Source: Pseudogracilibacillus sp. (GTDB taxonomy: Bacteria; Bacillota; Bacilli; Bacillales; Amphibacillaceae). Taken from it: a DNA stretch of 64,000 nucleotides. The first letter of the stretch is position 1. Each line of letters starts with the position of its first letter. A program made the position numbers and the translations under genes. The notes below the pieces were generated by a model that saw only the letters and a list, made by a program, of their open reading frames with translations, had not been told where the DNA came from and searched no databases. Location of the stretch: NCBI GenBank assembly GCA_026169815.1, contig JAPFDT010000052.1, forward strand, positions 46,122-110,121, given 5' to 3'. This document shows positions 8,124-17,128 of the stretch, piece by piece.

Positions 8124-8774
8124 TTATCTCTCTGATTTATCTTTTTTATTCCTTTTTCGGTTTATTAAAAGAATTACTAAAATGACAATGATACAACCGA
8201 CAAATATAGATATTAATAAATATATATTCCTATTTTGACTTTCATCACCCTTCTCTTCTGCATCTGCGACTTCAACTAATGGTTCGTCTCTTTCCGATAT
8301 ACTTTCCTCATCAAAGTCAAAAAAGGTTGTATAATGATGATCGTAATCTTCCTCTAACACATCGACGATAATATGCATGTTTATTTCTATAGGTTCCTCT
8401 AAATCATGTTCCTCTTCGACAAGAAACTGAATAATACGCTTATCAGCTTCTTCATCTTCTTCAAGAGTTTCTACTTCTACAAAGTCACCATTTAATGGGG
8501 TTTTTAATCCTACTACCCATCCTGCATGATTGATGGGTAATTGTATCCAACGCTTTTCCCCATCTACAATTAAGGTAGCTGGCTTATCAAAATAATCATT
8601 AGCAATCGATACATCGGTAGCTTCTGCGGTTAAAACTTCATATTCAATATCATATATTCCATCTTCCACCTTATTTTGAGCAGATGATAGAGATGGATAA
8701 CAACATAGAATAAGAAAAAAGATAGACAGTATCCTTAAAAAATGTATGGAGAGTGAATATTTCTTTTTCCACAA
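8124..8774 (-). CDS. isdC: IsdC-like NEAT haem carrier with membrane anchor and no sorting signal
   Basis: 216 residues, TTG start with GGGAG upstream. Signal peptide to about residue 32; one NEAT domain about 36-158 with the IsdC-type lip (TDVSIANDYF) and an intact haem motif YDHHY (Tyr144 and Tyr148), the same five residues as in S. aureus IsdC. The C-terminus has a hydrophobic helix (about 184-205) and a Lys/Arg-rich tail, but no NPxTN/NPxTG-like box before it. The protein therefore appears to stay in the membrane instead of being sorted to the wall. It probably relays haem to IsdE. It lies 21 bp after isdG and 13 bp before the single-NEAT gene. Confidence 0.88.
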   Translation of the reverse strand: MWKKKYSLSIHFLRILSIFFLILCCYPSLSSAQNKVEDGIYDIEYEVLTAEATDVSIANDYFDKPATLIVDGEKRWIQLPINHAGWVVGLKTPLNGDFVEVETLEEDEEADKRIIQFLVEEEHDLEEPIEINMHIIVDVLEEDYDHHYTTFFDFDEESISERDEPLVEVADAEEKGDESQNRNIYLLISIFVGCIIVILVILLINRKRNKKDKSER

Positions 8775-8795
8775 CTTTATATATCTCCCTCTGTA

Positions 8796-9263
8796 TTAAA
8801 TTGATGACAACTTATTATAAGAAAGGTCAGACTTGAGAAGGTTCTCTTCTAATTGATCTAATCGATTCAATACTGGTTTCGATGCCTCCATTAACATTCT
8901 ATGTAATCTTTCCTCCCGACCATCCCCAGAATACTCTGGTTCATGTTGAATGTGCACAGCATAAAAATCTACTCCAGATTCAAGAATTGGATTATCCTCC
9001 CCTCTTTTATCTCTTTCTTCAATCGGTTTATGGGCTTTTACAAAACTAGTACTATTTTGCCAAGCATCAAAAGATGATTTATCACTCCAAGTTGTACAAA
9101 TCTCTACTTCATCAAATTCGCTCGTATTTATTTTTTCGATAACTTCCATAAATAAAAAACCATCAAATGTATGAATCGATTTTGATTTCTTAAAACGCTC
9201 GATTACCTCTTGCGCTCTTCCTTCTTTTATTTTCATTTTATTAACAGCTTTAAAACACTTCAT
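8796..9263 (-). CDS. isdG: IsdG-type haem-degrading monooxygenase with C-terminal extension
   Basis: 155 residues starting at the ATG at 9263, where AAAAGG sits at correct spacing; an upstream in-frame ATG at 9272 is too close to it. The ABM fold of the IsdG/IsdI family covers residues 1 to about 108. The catalytic triad of S. aureus IsdG (Asn7, Trp67, His77) is matched by Asn8, Trp68 and His78. It would open imported haem in the cytoplasm to release iron. About 45 extra residues (YSGDGREERL to the end) form a charged, probably helical tail absent from the about 107-residue IsdG enzymes. First gene of the operon, reading away from the Fur boxes. Confidence 0.9.
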   Translation of the reverse strand: MKCFKAVNKMKIKEGRAQEVIERFKKSKSIHTFDGFLFMEVIEKINTSEFDEVEICTTWSDKSSFDAWQNSTSFVKAHKPIEERDKRGEDNPILESGVDFYAVHIQHEPEYSGDGREERLHRMLMEASKPVLNRLDQLEENLLKSDLSYNKLSSI

Positions 9264-9298
9264 TATTATCATCCTTTTAATATATTTTAAGTTCTTTT

Positions 9299-9350
9299 TA
9301 TTTAATTCAATTTCACTTTGTTGTATTTAGTTCATAGTTTTATTTAGTTC
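9299..9350. repeat. Three 10-bp direct repeats in the isd leader
   Basis: TATTTAATTC (9299-9308) and TATTTAGTTC (9324-9333 and 9341-9350) repeat in the same orientation between the isdG start and the Fur boxes. They would lie in the 5' untranslated leader if the operon promoter is at the Fur boxes. They could be a regulator site, or chance in AT-rich DNA. Confidence 0.4.
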
Positions 9351-9439
9351 GAACTCCCTCCCTCAAGCAATATTGCTAGTAATCTCACCCCTTTATTTAG
9401 CGTGTTGTAAAAAACAAACTGAAATTAACTCAATTGATA

Positions 9440-9468
9440 TTGATAATCGTTCTCAAAAGTTGTATGCT
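9440..9468 (+). promoter_or_regulatory. Sigma-A-like promoter for the Crp/Fnr gene, overlapping Fur box 1
   Basis: TTGATA (9440-9445) and TATGCT (9463-9468) are separated by 17 bp on the plus strand, ahead of the Crp/Fnr gene. The -35 and spacer are covered by Fur box 1, which would place this promoter under iron repression. Confidence 0.6.
9441..9455. promoter_or_regulatory. Fur box 1
   Basis: TGATAATCGTTCTCA matches the 7-1-7 Fur consensus TGATAATnATTATCA at 13 of 15 positions. It lies in the divergent control region between the isd operon (minus) and the Crp/Fnr gene (plus). Confidence 0.8.
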
Positions 9469-9484
9469 TAAAACACATTGTAAA

Positions 9485-9499
9485 TGATAATCATTCTCA
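9485..9499. promoter_or_regulatory. Fur box 2
   Basis: TGATAATCATTCTCA matches the 7-1-7 Fur consensus at 14 of 15 positions. It is 44 bp from box 1 in the same region. Two boxes between divergent units suggest joint iron repression of both directions. Confidence 0.85.
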
Positions 9500-9550
9500 A
9501 GTGGTATGACTCAAATCACGCATTTAACAATTTTTTAAGGGAGATTAAGA

Positions 9551-10246
9551 ATGAAGGATTATATTAAACTAGGAATACTAAGACAATTTTCAAATTTACA
9601 GCACTTTAATGAAGAAGAATTTAATCAGATAAAATCCTTTTTCGTATATAAAGAGGTCAAAAAAAATGAGTATCTTTATCAATATGGAGATACAATGAAT
9701 GCTATTTATTTTTTATTCTCTGGAAAAGTTAAAATTTATAATACGAATATGCAAGGAAAAGAATTCCTCCTGAACCTATACACAGATAAAGCTGTATTTC
9801 CACATATAGGACATTATTTTTATGAAGCAAAATACATAACCAACGCCCTTGCTACAGAGGATGCTAAGCTTTTTTATATACCTACTGATAAAATGGATAA
9901 AATATTTTCTAGTTCTACTACAATAAATTTGTTCTTTTTAAGTGTTATGGGAAAACAAACAATTGATTTACAGCACCGTTTAGAAGATAAAATATTAGGT
10001 ACAACAATGGAACAAATTACACGCATGCTTATTAGATTAGCAGATGCATATGGAGTGCAACTTGTATATTCAAATGAAATTATTTTAAGTGAAGTTCTTC
10101 ATAATACAGAACTTGCTAGTATTGTAGGGATGACGAGAGAAACAATAAGTAGAAATATGAAAACACTTTATCAAGAAGAGATTATTCGAAAAGATAACCG
10201 AGGTAGATTAGTAATAAATATAAAGAAGTTAAATAAATTTAAATAG
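9551..10246 (+). CDS. Crp/Fnr-family transcription regulator
   Basis: 231 residues: N-terminal cyclic-nucleotide-binding-like beta-barrel (about 10-125, with GDTMNAIYFLFSGKVKIY), a long dimer helix (about 130-165) and a C-terminal winged helix (about 170-225) with LASIVGMTRETISRNMKTL as the recognition helix. There is no cysteine in the protein, so it cannot carry an Fnr-type iron-sulfur cluster, and the effector is unknown. It has AGGGAGA ahead of the ATG. Transcribed divergently from the isd operon across two Fur boxes, so it is probably made under iron starvation and may regulate the haem genes or respiration genes. Confidence 0.9.
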   Translation: MKDYIKLGILRQFSNLQHFNEEEFNQIKSFFVYKEVKKNEYLYQYGDTMNAIYFLFSGKVKIYNTNMQGKEFLLNLYTDKAVFPHIGHYFYEAKYITNALATEDAKLFYIPTDKMDKIFSSSTTINLFFLSVMGKQTIDLQHRLEDKILGTTMEQITRMLIRLADAYGVQLVYSNEIILSEVLHNTELASIVGMTRETISRNMKTLYQEEIIRKDNRGRLVINIKKLNKFK

Positions 10247-10710
10247 TGTATCTAAGAAATCCAGAATATCTAGGCGAGATTAATTAAATATACTTTTACA
10301 AATCACGAATATATATAATTAATCGGAATGACATATCATCTGCTACTCGTTTAGATAAAAAACATATGACCTGATAGCAGTACGGCCTATGTCATTGTTT
10401 TACAATGCAAAATCCTAGTTTCTACCTGACCAATTGATGACAGCTAATTTAACCAATCAAACATTAAAAAACAATTGCCACATTAATTTTCAATCGAAAA
10501 GCTACTTTACCAGCTAGCATTTATATCCTATAAAATGTAATACGAATAAGTTTTGAAAGACTATCATAAACATCAATATTTATTCTTACATATAGAAAAA
10601 GGACGAGAAACACCCAGTATCATGTGTTAGGTTTTTTTCATGCAAATATGAAGCAAGATTTCCCTTCACTACTAGTTAAGTCGTTTCTGTCATTTTCCAT
10701 TTTTTTAATT
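10247..10710. other. Long intergenic region without a convincing gene
   Basis: AT-rich stretch between the Crp/Fnr gene and argS. I found no ORF with a credible ribosome site. It contains a nested inverted repeat at 10327-10396 (listed separately) and a weak hairpin with a T-run near 10608-10640 (AACAC/GTGTT, then TTTTTTT), which may be a plus-strand terminator. Confidence 0.5.
10327..10396 (+). other. Nested hairpin, possible structured RNA or terminator
   Basis: Outer arms AATGACATA/TATGTCATT (10327-10335, 10388-10396) enclose inner arms CTGCTA/TAGCAG (10340-10345, 10375-10380). A GTTTTA tract follows on the plus strand. It lies about 80 bp past the Crp/Fnr stop. It may be that gene's terminator or part of a small RNA. 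Confidence 0.35.
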
Positions 10711-10746
10711 AAAAAAACTACTTGAAAGAATAGATCCTCCAAGTAG
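10711..10746 (-). terminator. argS terminator
   Basis: On the minus strand, CTACTTG and CAAGTAG form a 7-bp stem followed directly by seven T residues, 15 bp past the argS stop. Confidence 0.85.
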
Positions 10747-10760
10747 CTTGTCATCATAGA

Positions 10761-12431
10761 TTACATACTTTCTGGTGCAGTAACGCCTAATAGCTGTAAT
10801 GAGTTTGCTATCGTTGTTTGAACTGCTGTCATTAATGCGATTCTTGCTTCGGTTAAAGCCATGTCATCTTCATTAATTACTTTTTCCGCATTATAAAAGC
10901 TATGCAGCATTGTCGCTAAGTCATATACATATTGTGTTATACGATATGGTGCTTCTGCCTGAGCCGCATCTGCAATTATTTGAGGGAAAGCCGCAATTTG
11001 TTTTAATAAATCTTGTTCTTTTTCAGACTGTAAAAGGGTTGCATCATAATTTTCCGTTACTTTAATTCCTCTTGTAGCTGCTTGTGCTAACATTGTACAA
11101 ATACGAGCATGAGCATATTGCACATAATATACAGGGTTCTCATTTGATTCAGAACGAGCTAAATCAACATCGAAATCTAATTGTGAATCATTCGAGCGCA
11201 TAATAAAGAAATAACGGACTGCATCTACTCCAACATCTTCCATTAATTCTCTTAACGTCACAGCACGCCCTGTTCGTTTACTCATTCTAACAATTTCGCC
11301 GTCTTCTACAACGTTTACCATTTGAATGATACTGACACTAAACGCTTCTTGTGGATATCCTAATGCTTGGATCGCTGCGCTCATTCTCGGTACGTATCCA
11401 TGGTGATCTGCACCCCAAACGTTGATTACTTTACCGTAACCACGTTCTAACTTATCTTTATGATAAGCGATATCTGGTGTTAAATACGTATAAGTTCCAT
11501 CTTGTTTAATTAACACACGATCTTTGTCATCTTCAAACTCTGTTGACTTAAACCATGTAGCTCCATCTTTTTCATATGTGTAGCCACTTTCTTGTAATTC
11601 ATTTAATGCTTCGATAATTTTATTATCTTCATACAGCGATAATTCAGAGAACCAACGATCGAATCTCACTCCAAAAGCATCTAAATCTTTTTTAATTTGA
11701 TCTAACTCAAAAGTTAAGCCATAATCACGGAAAAAAGAAATACGTGTTTCATGACCTTTATGTAACCATTCGTCACCATACTTTTCTGCTAACTCTTTTC
11801 CAATTTCGATAATATCATTACCATGATAACCATCTTCAGGCATGTCCGCTTCCTGACCTAATGCCTCTTTATAGCGCGTGTCGATTGATAATGCTAAATT
11901 ATCGATTTGATTACCAGCATCATTTATATAATATTCACGATCTACATCATAACCTGCCGCAGCAAATACATTACATAATACATCACCAAATGCCGCTCCT
12001 CTAGCATGCCCTAAGTGTAAATCCCCGGTTGGGTTCACTGAAACAAACTCCACTTGGACACGTTTACCATTGCCAGCATTTGACCTTCCATAATCTTTTC
12101 CCTGCTTTAAGATAAGTGGTACAATATCACTTAAAAAATTATCTTTCATAAAAAAGTTAATAAAGCCAGGTCCAGCTATATCTACTTTTTCGATATTCGC
12201 TTTTTCTTTGTCTAAATGTGCGACAATATCTTCAGCAATCTGTCGTGGAGCTTTTTTCGCTATTCTTGCAAGTTGCATAGCGATATTTGCAGCAAAGTCT
12301 CCGTGTGATTTTTCTTTTGGTTTTTCTAAATTAATAGCAGGAATGTCCGCCTCATCTGCTAGAGATGAAGCAATAATCGCTGCTTTTATTTCACCTTTTA
12401 AGGTCTGTTCTATATCTGCTAATACATTCAT
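10761..12431 (-). CDS. argS: Arginyl-tRNA synthetase
   Basis: 556 residues, normal length for the short bacterial ArgRS. It attaches arginine to tRNA-Arg in the cytoplasm. N-terminal Arg-tRNA domain (about 1-85), class I catalytic core with the HIGH-type motif HLGH at 139-142, a [10 protein letters not shown] segment, an MSKR signature in place of KMSK, and a C-terminal helical anticodon domain ([14 protein letters not shown] onwards). The ribosome site GGAGGAG lies in the last codons of ywiB one base upstream of argS, the same pair as in B. subtilis. Confidence 0.98.
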   Translation of the reverse strand: MNVLADIEQTLKGEIKAAIIASSLADEADIPAINLEKPKEKSHGDFAANIAMQLARIAKKAPRQIAEDIVAHLDKEKANIEKVDIAGPGFINFFMKDNFLSDIVPLILKQGKDYGRSNAGNGKRVQVEFVSVNPTGDLHLGHARGAAFGDVLCNVFAAAGYDVDREYYINDAGNQIDNLALSIDTRYKEALGQEADMPEDGYHGNDIIEIGKELAEKYGDEWLHKGHETRISFFRDYGLTFELDQIKKDLDAFGVRFDRWFSELSLYEDNKIIEALNELQESGYTYEKDGATWFKSTEFEDDKDRVLIKQDGTYTYLTPDIAYHKDKLERGYGKVINVWGADHHGYVPRMSAAIQALGYPQEAFSVSIIQMVNVVEDGEIVRMSKRTGRAVTLRELMEDVGVDAVRYFFIMRSNDSQLDFDVDLARSESNENPVYYVQYAHARICTMLAQAATRGIKVTENYDATLLQSEKEQDLLKQIAAFPQIIADAAQAEAPYRITQYVYDLATMLHSFYNAEKVINEDDMALTEARIALMTAVQTTIANSLQLLGVTAPESM

Positions 12432-12432
12432 C

Positions 12433-12861
12433 TTATTTCTCCTCCGTAAAAGTTAACGTTAAATGATGATTTCGTATGTGTCCATCATCAAGTTCTATCT
12501 CATATATAATAATTATCTTATTTTCTTCGCCGATAACTTCTCGTTTAATAGATTCTGTCGTAATCTCCATGCGAAAAGCGCCATAAGGATGACGATATAA
12601 GCACTCTGATGTCGAACCTTCGACAAATTGTTGATTCATCGTAATACTACCAGATCGCTTTAAATTAATTTTATCTGGTTGAATTGTAATTAAACTTTTA
12701 ACTTCAGCAAAATCTTGCGTTTTCTCGACAAACGTAATTACTTCTGTTTGTTCTTTTTTAATATAATTACCTTTTTGTTTAGTTATTGTTAATTCTTTCT
12801 CACCATCGTCTTCAATGACAGTACGTATCTCAATTGCAACATTCTTTTTAATTAGTTCCAT
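12433..12861 (-). CDS. ywiB: DUF1934 beta-barrel protein (YwiB family)
   Basis: 142 residues from the ATG at 12861, which has AAGGAGATC ahead of it; a GTG five codons earlier lies upstream of that site and is rejected. A small beta-rich protein with many alternating hydrophobic strands and no signal peptide. It matches the DUF1934 family always found upstream of argS in Bacillales. The function is not established. The stop is adjacent to the argS start, so the genes are cotranscribed. Confidence 0.85.
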   Translation of the reverse strand: MELIKKNVAIEIRTVIEDDGEKELTITKQKGNYIKKEQTEVITFVEKTQDFAEVKSLITIQPDKINLKRSGSITMNQQFVEGSTSECLYRHPYGAFRMEITTESIKREVIGEENKIIIIYEIELDDGHIRNHHLTLTFTEEK

Positions 12862-13032
12862 GTGATCTCCTTGCACTACTTTATTATTGTACTCACATTA
12901 TAACGATAATAATCGGCTATTTCCATTAGAACAATTGCTAGTTTATACAAGTGATTCCATTCCTACCGTTTAATATGTCGAATTTCCTCCCATAATGATG
13001 AAAGATGACGTCAATAACGAGGAGAAAACAAG

Positions 13033-15039
13033 ATGAGATTCATTCGAAAAAGCTTGAAATTATGTTTTTGGGGAGGCCTATCCATTAGCATTGCGATTGC
13101 CATTTTTCTTGGTACTTGTTACATCATGGGTCCACCCTCTATTGAACTAGGGACTGCGACTACCTTTTATGATAATGAAGGAGATCTACTTTCCCCAAAG
13201 GAAAATCATGAAACATTCCAATTAGATAATGTATCACCTTATATTATTGATGCGACAATCATTATAGAAGATCGCCATTTTTATAACCATCATGGCTTTG
13301 ACTATCGTGGTATTGGTAGAGCTGTTTTAAAAAATGTAAAAACACGTCACCTAAAAGAAGGTGCTAGTACGATAACGCAACAATATGCGCGCAACTTGTA
13401 TTTAACACATGAAAAAACATGGCTCAGAAAACTAAAAGAAGCTATCTATACTATTCGCTTAGAAATGTTTTATTCAAAAGAGGATATTTTAACAGGGTAC
13501 TTACATGCCATTTATTATGGTCATGGTGCCTATGGAATAGAAGAAGCAAGCCAGTTATATTTCAACAAACAAGCTGAAGACATTACATTAGCAGAAGCAG
13601 CCATGTTAGCAGGGATACCTAAAGGACCGACATATTACTCTCCGTTTAACGACGAAGAAAAGGCAAAAAAACGCCAGGAATTAATTTTAAACGAGATGCT
13701 ACAAGCAGATTTAATTACACAGGCAGAATATTATGAAGCAAAAAAGCTAACCTTCGAATTTGATGAACCTGACTTGAAGCAAGATATATTTGCCGGTCAC
13801 TTTAAAGATACTGTGTTAGAAGAAGCAGCAACACTGATACATGGTAACGATAAACAAATGTTATCAGGTAATTACCATATTTATACAACATTAGATAGTG
13901 ATTATCAACGACAGCTAGAAACGCTTGTCACTGAACACATGAAAGATGACAGTGAATTAGAATTAGGAGTTTTATCTATTGAATCGAATACAGGGGCGAT
14001 CACTGGATTAATTGGTGGAAAGTCATATGAATCAAGTACTTTTAACCGTGTTACTGATGCAAAAAGAATGGTCGGATCGACTTTCAAACCTTTTGTCTAT
14101 TACGCTGCACTGGAAAATGGATATACCCCTTCTACTATGTTATTAAGTGAGCCGACTACCTTTGAAATAAATGATCACGAAACGTATGAGCCGCAAAATT
14201 ATAATGGTTATTATGCTCATGAGCCGATTTCATTAGCTCAAGCGCTAGCCTTATCTGATAATATTTATGCAGTAAAAACAAATTTATTTTTAAACACAGA
14301 AAAAGTCATCCGAACAACAAAACAATTTAATATAACAGAGGAATTGCCTAACGTTCCTTCACTTCCTTTAGGTAGTGCCTCGATTCCGTTGTTTGAAATG
14401 GTTCAAGCTTATAGCATCCTTGCCAATGAAGGGAAAAACGTCCAAGCCCATACGATTACAAAAATTGAAAACAGTGCAGGAGAGATCATTTACTCACGCA
14501 AACCACCACAAGATGAACAAATATTAGATCCAGCTAAAACATTTGTTTTAAACTATTTAATGATGGGGATGTTTGACCGGAGATTAAATGGCTACATGGA
14601 TGTAACCGGCGCTTCGATTATTGATCAACTCACTCATACTTATGCTGGAAAATCCGGTACGACCGACACAGACAATTGGATGATCGGGTACAGCCCACTT
14701 ATTACGACCGGTGTTTGGACGGGATTTGATGATAATCGACCATTACAAAAAGCGTCTGAAAAAAGTCTCGCAAAACAAATATGGGCACAAGCAATCGAAT
14801 CTGCACACGAAGATAAGGAGGACGCTTCTTTTGAAGTACCACCAGGCATAGAAAAAGCTATTATAGATCCACAAACAGGTTTACTTGCAACCTCTGATTG
14901 TCCAATTAGACGTGCTACTTATTTTGAAACAGGAACGGCACCAACAGAATATTGTACAGAGCATTCGTCCCATAAAACAGAACCAAAGAAACAACAAGAA
15001 AAAAATTTATTTGACCGATTATTTGAGCTGATAAATTAA
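13033..15039 (+). CDS. pbpG: Class A penicillin-binding protein (transglycosylase/transpeptidase)
   Basis: 668 residues, one N-terminal membrane anchor (about 9-32). Glycosyltransferase GT51 domain: EDRHFYNHHG with catalytic Glu79, GASTITQQ at 110-117, and KEAIYTIRLE. Transpeptidase domain: S349TFK, S408DN and K540SGT, all intact. It polymerises and cross-links peptidoglycan on the outer face of the membrane. Divergent from ywiB, as B. subtilis pbpG lies near this locus; the exact paralogue name is inferred. Start ATG follows ACGAGGAGAAA. Confidence 0.9.
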   Translation: MRFIRKSLKLCFWGGLSISIAIAIFLGTCYIMGPPSIELGTATTFYDNEGDLLSPKENHETFQLDNVSPYIIDATIIIEDRHFYNHHGFDYRGIGRAVLKNVKTRHLKEGASTITQQYARNLYLTHEKTWLRKLKEAIYTIRLEMFYSKEDILTGYLHAIYYGHGAYGIEEASQLYFNKQAEDITLAEAAMLAGIPKGPTYYSPFNDEEKAKKRQELILNEMLQADLITQAEYYEAKKLTFEFDEPDLKQDIFAGHFKDTVLEEAATLIHGNDKQMLSGNYHIYTTLDSDYQRQLETLVTEHMKDDSELELGVLSIESNTGAITGLIGGKSYESSTFNRVTDAKRMVGSTFKPFVYYAALENGYTPSTMLLSEPTTFEINDHETYEPQNYNGYYAHEPISLAQALALSDNIYAVKTNLFLNTEKVIRTTKQFNITEELPNVPSLPLGSASIPLFEMVQAYSILANEGKNVQAHTITKIENSAGEIIYSRKPPQDEQILDPAKTFVLNYLMMGMFDRRLNGYMDVTGASIIDQLTHTYAGKSGTTDTDNWMIGYSPLITTGVWTGFDDNRPLQKASEKSLAKQIWAQAIESAHEDKEDASFEVPPGIEKAIIDPQTGLLATSDCPIRRATYFETGTAPTEYCTEHSSHKTEPKKQQEKNLFDRLFELIN

Positions 15040-15076
15040 AGAAACCGACACCTCTTTTATGAGTGTCGGTTTCTTT
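15038..15076 (+). terminator. Terminator of the class A PBP gene
   Basis: GAAACCGACAC (15041-15051) pairs with GTGTCGGTTTC (15063-15073), flanked by A and T runs. The stem starts right at the stop codon. Confidence 0.9.
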
Positions 15077-15186
15077 AGTGTCCTAGCAATACATGAGTAG
15101 CCCATGTACCCCTTATATTACAAATACTGAAACAAAATCACAAGGTATTACTATTAAGTTCAATATTTGTCACAAATTGTTCACTT

Positions 15187-15693
15187 TTAGGAAAGTTGTT
15201 CTTTTAGTTCATCTGTGGAGTTCTCCCACATTGCTTCATCAAAATCTTGGAGGAAGTTTTTTAATAATTGTTTAGACTGATCTTCCATATGATTTACGAA
15301 AATCTTCCCCTTTAAAGAACCTTCCATATGTTTTACATGTTCAGGCATTGATTTATAAGCACGTTTATTCGGACGATCTACTCGTAATTCACTACCTGCA
15401 ACACCTGAATAGTAAGGTTTCCCATCTTCGTCTCTATCTACTGTAACCCAAACAATCCAATATAATAAACCTTCAGGAACCTCTTCTTTATCCGGATAAT
15501 AACGCACACGACGCTCAATATCACTTCTAGCATGCATTGCATCCATATCAACATATGCTGTATTTTCATTCGGATCAACAATGACAGAGGACATATTTTC
15601 TAAAGAAATCGATCCTATTCCGTACCCACCATGTCCATCGGTAGAATCATCTTTTAATATTGTAAATTGTTGCTTTGGTTTCTTGTTATCCAT
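15187..15693 (-). CDS. ywhD: YwhD family protein
   Basis: 168 residues, matching the B. subtilis YwhD family in length and in stretches such as FTILKDDSTDGHGGYG, RVRYYPDKEEVPEG and DRPNKRAYKSMPEH. No signal peptide or membrane helix; mixed alpha/beta and soluble. Biochemical function unknown. ATG with AAGGGGTCGC upstream. It is separate from the downstream-lying HD-domain gene (54 bp). Confidence 0.85.
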   Translation of the reverse strand: MDNKKPKQQFTILKDDSTDGHGGYGIGSISLENMSSVIVDPNENTAYVDMDAMHARSDIERRVRYYPDKEEVPEGLLYWIVWVTVDRDEDGKPYYSGVAGSELRVDRPNKRAYKSMPEHVKHMEGSLKGKIFVNHMEDQSKQLLKNFLQDFDEAMWENSTDELKEQLS

Positions 15694-15747
15694 TTAATTG
15701 CGACCCCTTTCTAATTGATACTGCTCTCATTGTATCATATCGTTCTT

Positions 15748-17037
15748 TTAACGATAATGAAGTAGCTCATTTATTTTATCTTGCAAAGCTTGATTATTAA
15801 TTAAACGAATTGCGTCAGCTGGGAAATATAATTTATGATCTTCGCGTGTCCGCCCTGTAATGGCTTCTACAATAACAGAATGTGTCGATAACTCTTTCAA
15901 TTGGCCTGAAGGCATTTGTAAGTAAATCGGCACTCTTTCTTCACCAGGTCGATACACATCATACGATAAGTCAGATGATGAATCGACAACTAAATAATAT
16001 AAAGGATCAAGCTCAGCTTCTAAAAATAAATGTTGTAATTGAACTAATTTATCCTCATCTTGAATTGGATCAAACTCAATATATTTAAATAAATTACGGT
16101 TCATAAACCTGAGACACAAATCACGTAAAATGGCATCATCTTCAGTTTGCCAACGTTGGAAATAATAAAGAATGACAGACTCGTCCACATCTAAATAGTC
16201 CGCTAAATAGATTGGCTCTCTAAATAGAGGGATTAATAATTTCGGTTCTTCTTTAAATGGATAACCTTGATCCAATAAATGTGTCACACGTTGAAATATT
16301 TTCGTCAAAATCACTTCAGAACTTCTCGTTACCGGATGAAAATACACTTGCCAATACATTTGATAACGCGACATAATATAGTCTTCTACAGCATGCATCC
16401 CAGTTGATTTTATAACAATTTGTTCATCAGTCGGACGCATGACACGTAAAATTCGCTCCATATCAAATTGTCCATAACTGACGCCTGTATAATAAGCATC
16501 TCGCAATAAATAATCCATACGATCTGCATCAATTTGGCTTGATATTATACTTACTACAGCTTGGTCAGAATATGTTTTTTCTATAACTTGAGCGACTTTT
16601 TCTGGAAAGTCATCTGCTACTTTCTTTAACACTTGATTGACGTGCGTATCTTCTAAAATAATCCGCTTCGTAAATTTTTCATGATCTAATGATAATACTT
16701 TTTCAAACGAATGAGAAAACGGCCCATGTCCTAAGTCATGTAATAAAGCCGCACATAGACTGACGAGACGTTCTTCTTTATTCCAACTTTCATGTTCTTC
16801 CATTTTACTTACCATGCGTCGGACTATTTCATAAACACCTAATGAATGATTAAAACGACTATGTTCCGCTCCATGGAAAGTTAAATACGATGTCCCTAAC
16901 TGTTTAATCCGTCGTAAACGTTGAAATTCTGGGGTAGCAATTAAATCCCAAATGACTTGATCTACAACACGTACGTAACGATGAACAGGGTCTTTAAATA
17001 CTTTTACTTCATCTAATTGTTTTTCTTTATAATGCAT
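15748..17037 (-). CDS. ywfO: HD-domain phosphohydrolase (YwfO family)
   Basis: 429 residues from the ATG at 17037; a TTG at 17070 would add 11 residues, and neither has a strong ribosome site. N-terminal HD domain with the metal ligands RFNHSLG (His64), LLHDLGHGPFSH (His100, Asp101) and SSQIDADRMDYLLRD. The family resembles dGTP triphosphohydrolases and is known in B. subtilis as YwfO. It probably dephosphorylates nucleotides or nucleotide-like compounds; the substrate is not decided by the sequence. Divergent from lipL. Confidence 0.87.
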   Translation of the reverse strand: MHYKEKQLDEVKVFKDPVHRYVRVVDQVIWDLIATPEFQRLRRIKQLGTSYLTFHGAEHSRFNHSLGVYEIVRRMVSKMEEHESWNKEERLVSLCAALLHDLGHGPFSHSFEKVLSLDHEKFTKRIILEDTHVNQVLKKVADDFPEKVAQVIEKTYSDQAVVSIISSQIDADRMDYLLRDAYYTGVSYGQFDMERILRVMRPTDEQIVIKSTGMHAVEDYIMSRYQMYWQVYFHPVTRSSEVILTKIFQRVTHLLDQGYPFKEEPKLLIPLFREPIYLADYLDVDESVILYYFQRWQTEDDAILRDLCLRFMNRNLFKYIEFDPIQDEDKLVQLQHLFLEAELDPLYYLVVDSSSDLSYDVYRPGEERVPIYLQMPSGQLKELSTHSVIVEAITGRTREDHKLYFPADAIRLINNQALQDKINELLHYR

Positions 17038-17128
17038 CGTCTCAACCCATTTCTTTTTATACCTATACAATTTATTATATAATAGTTTTCACAAGAGATA
17101 AAACGTTCACTAAAGAAGGAGCATATCT

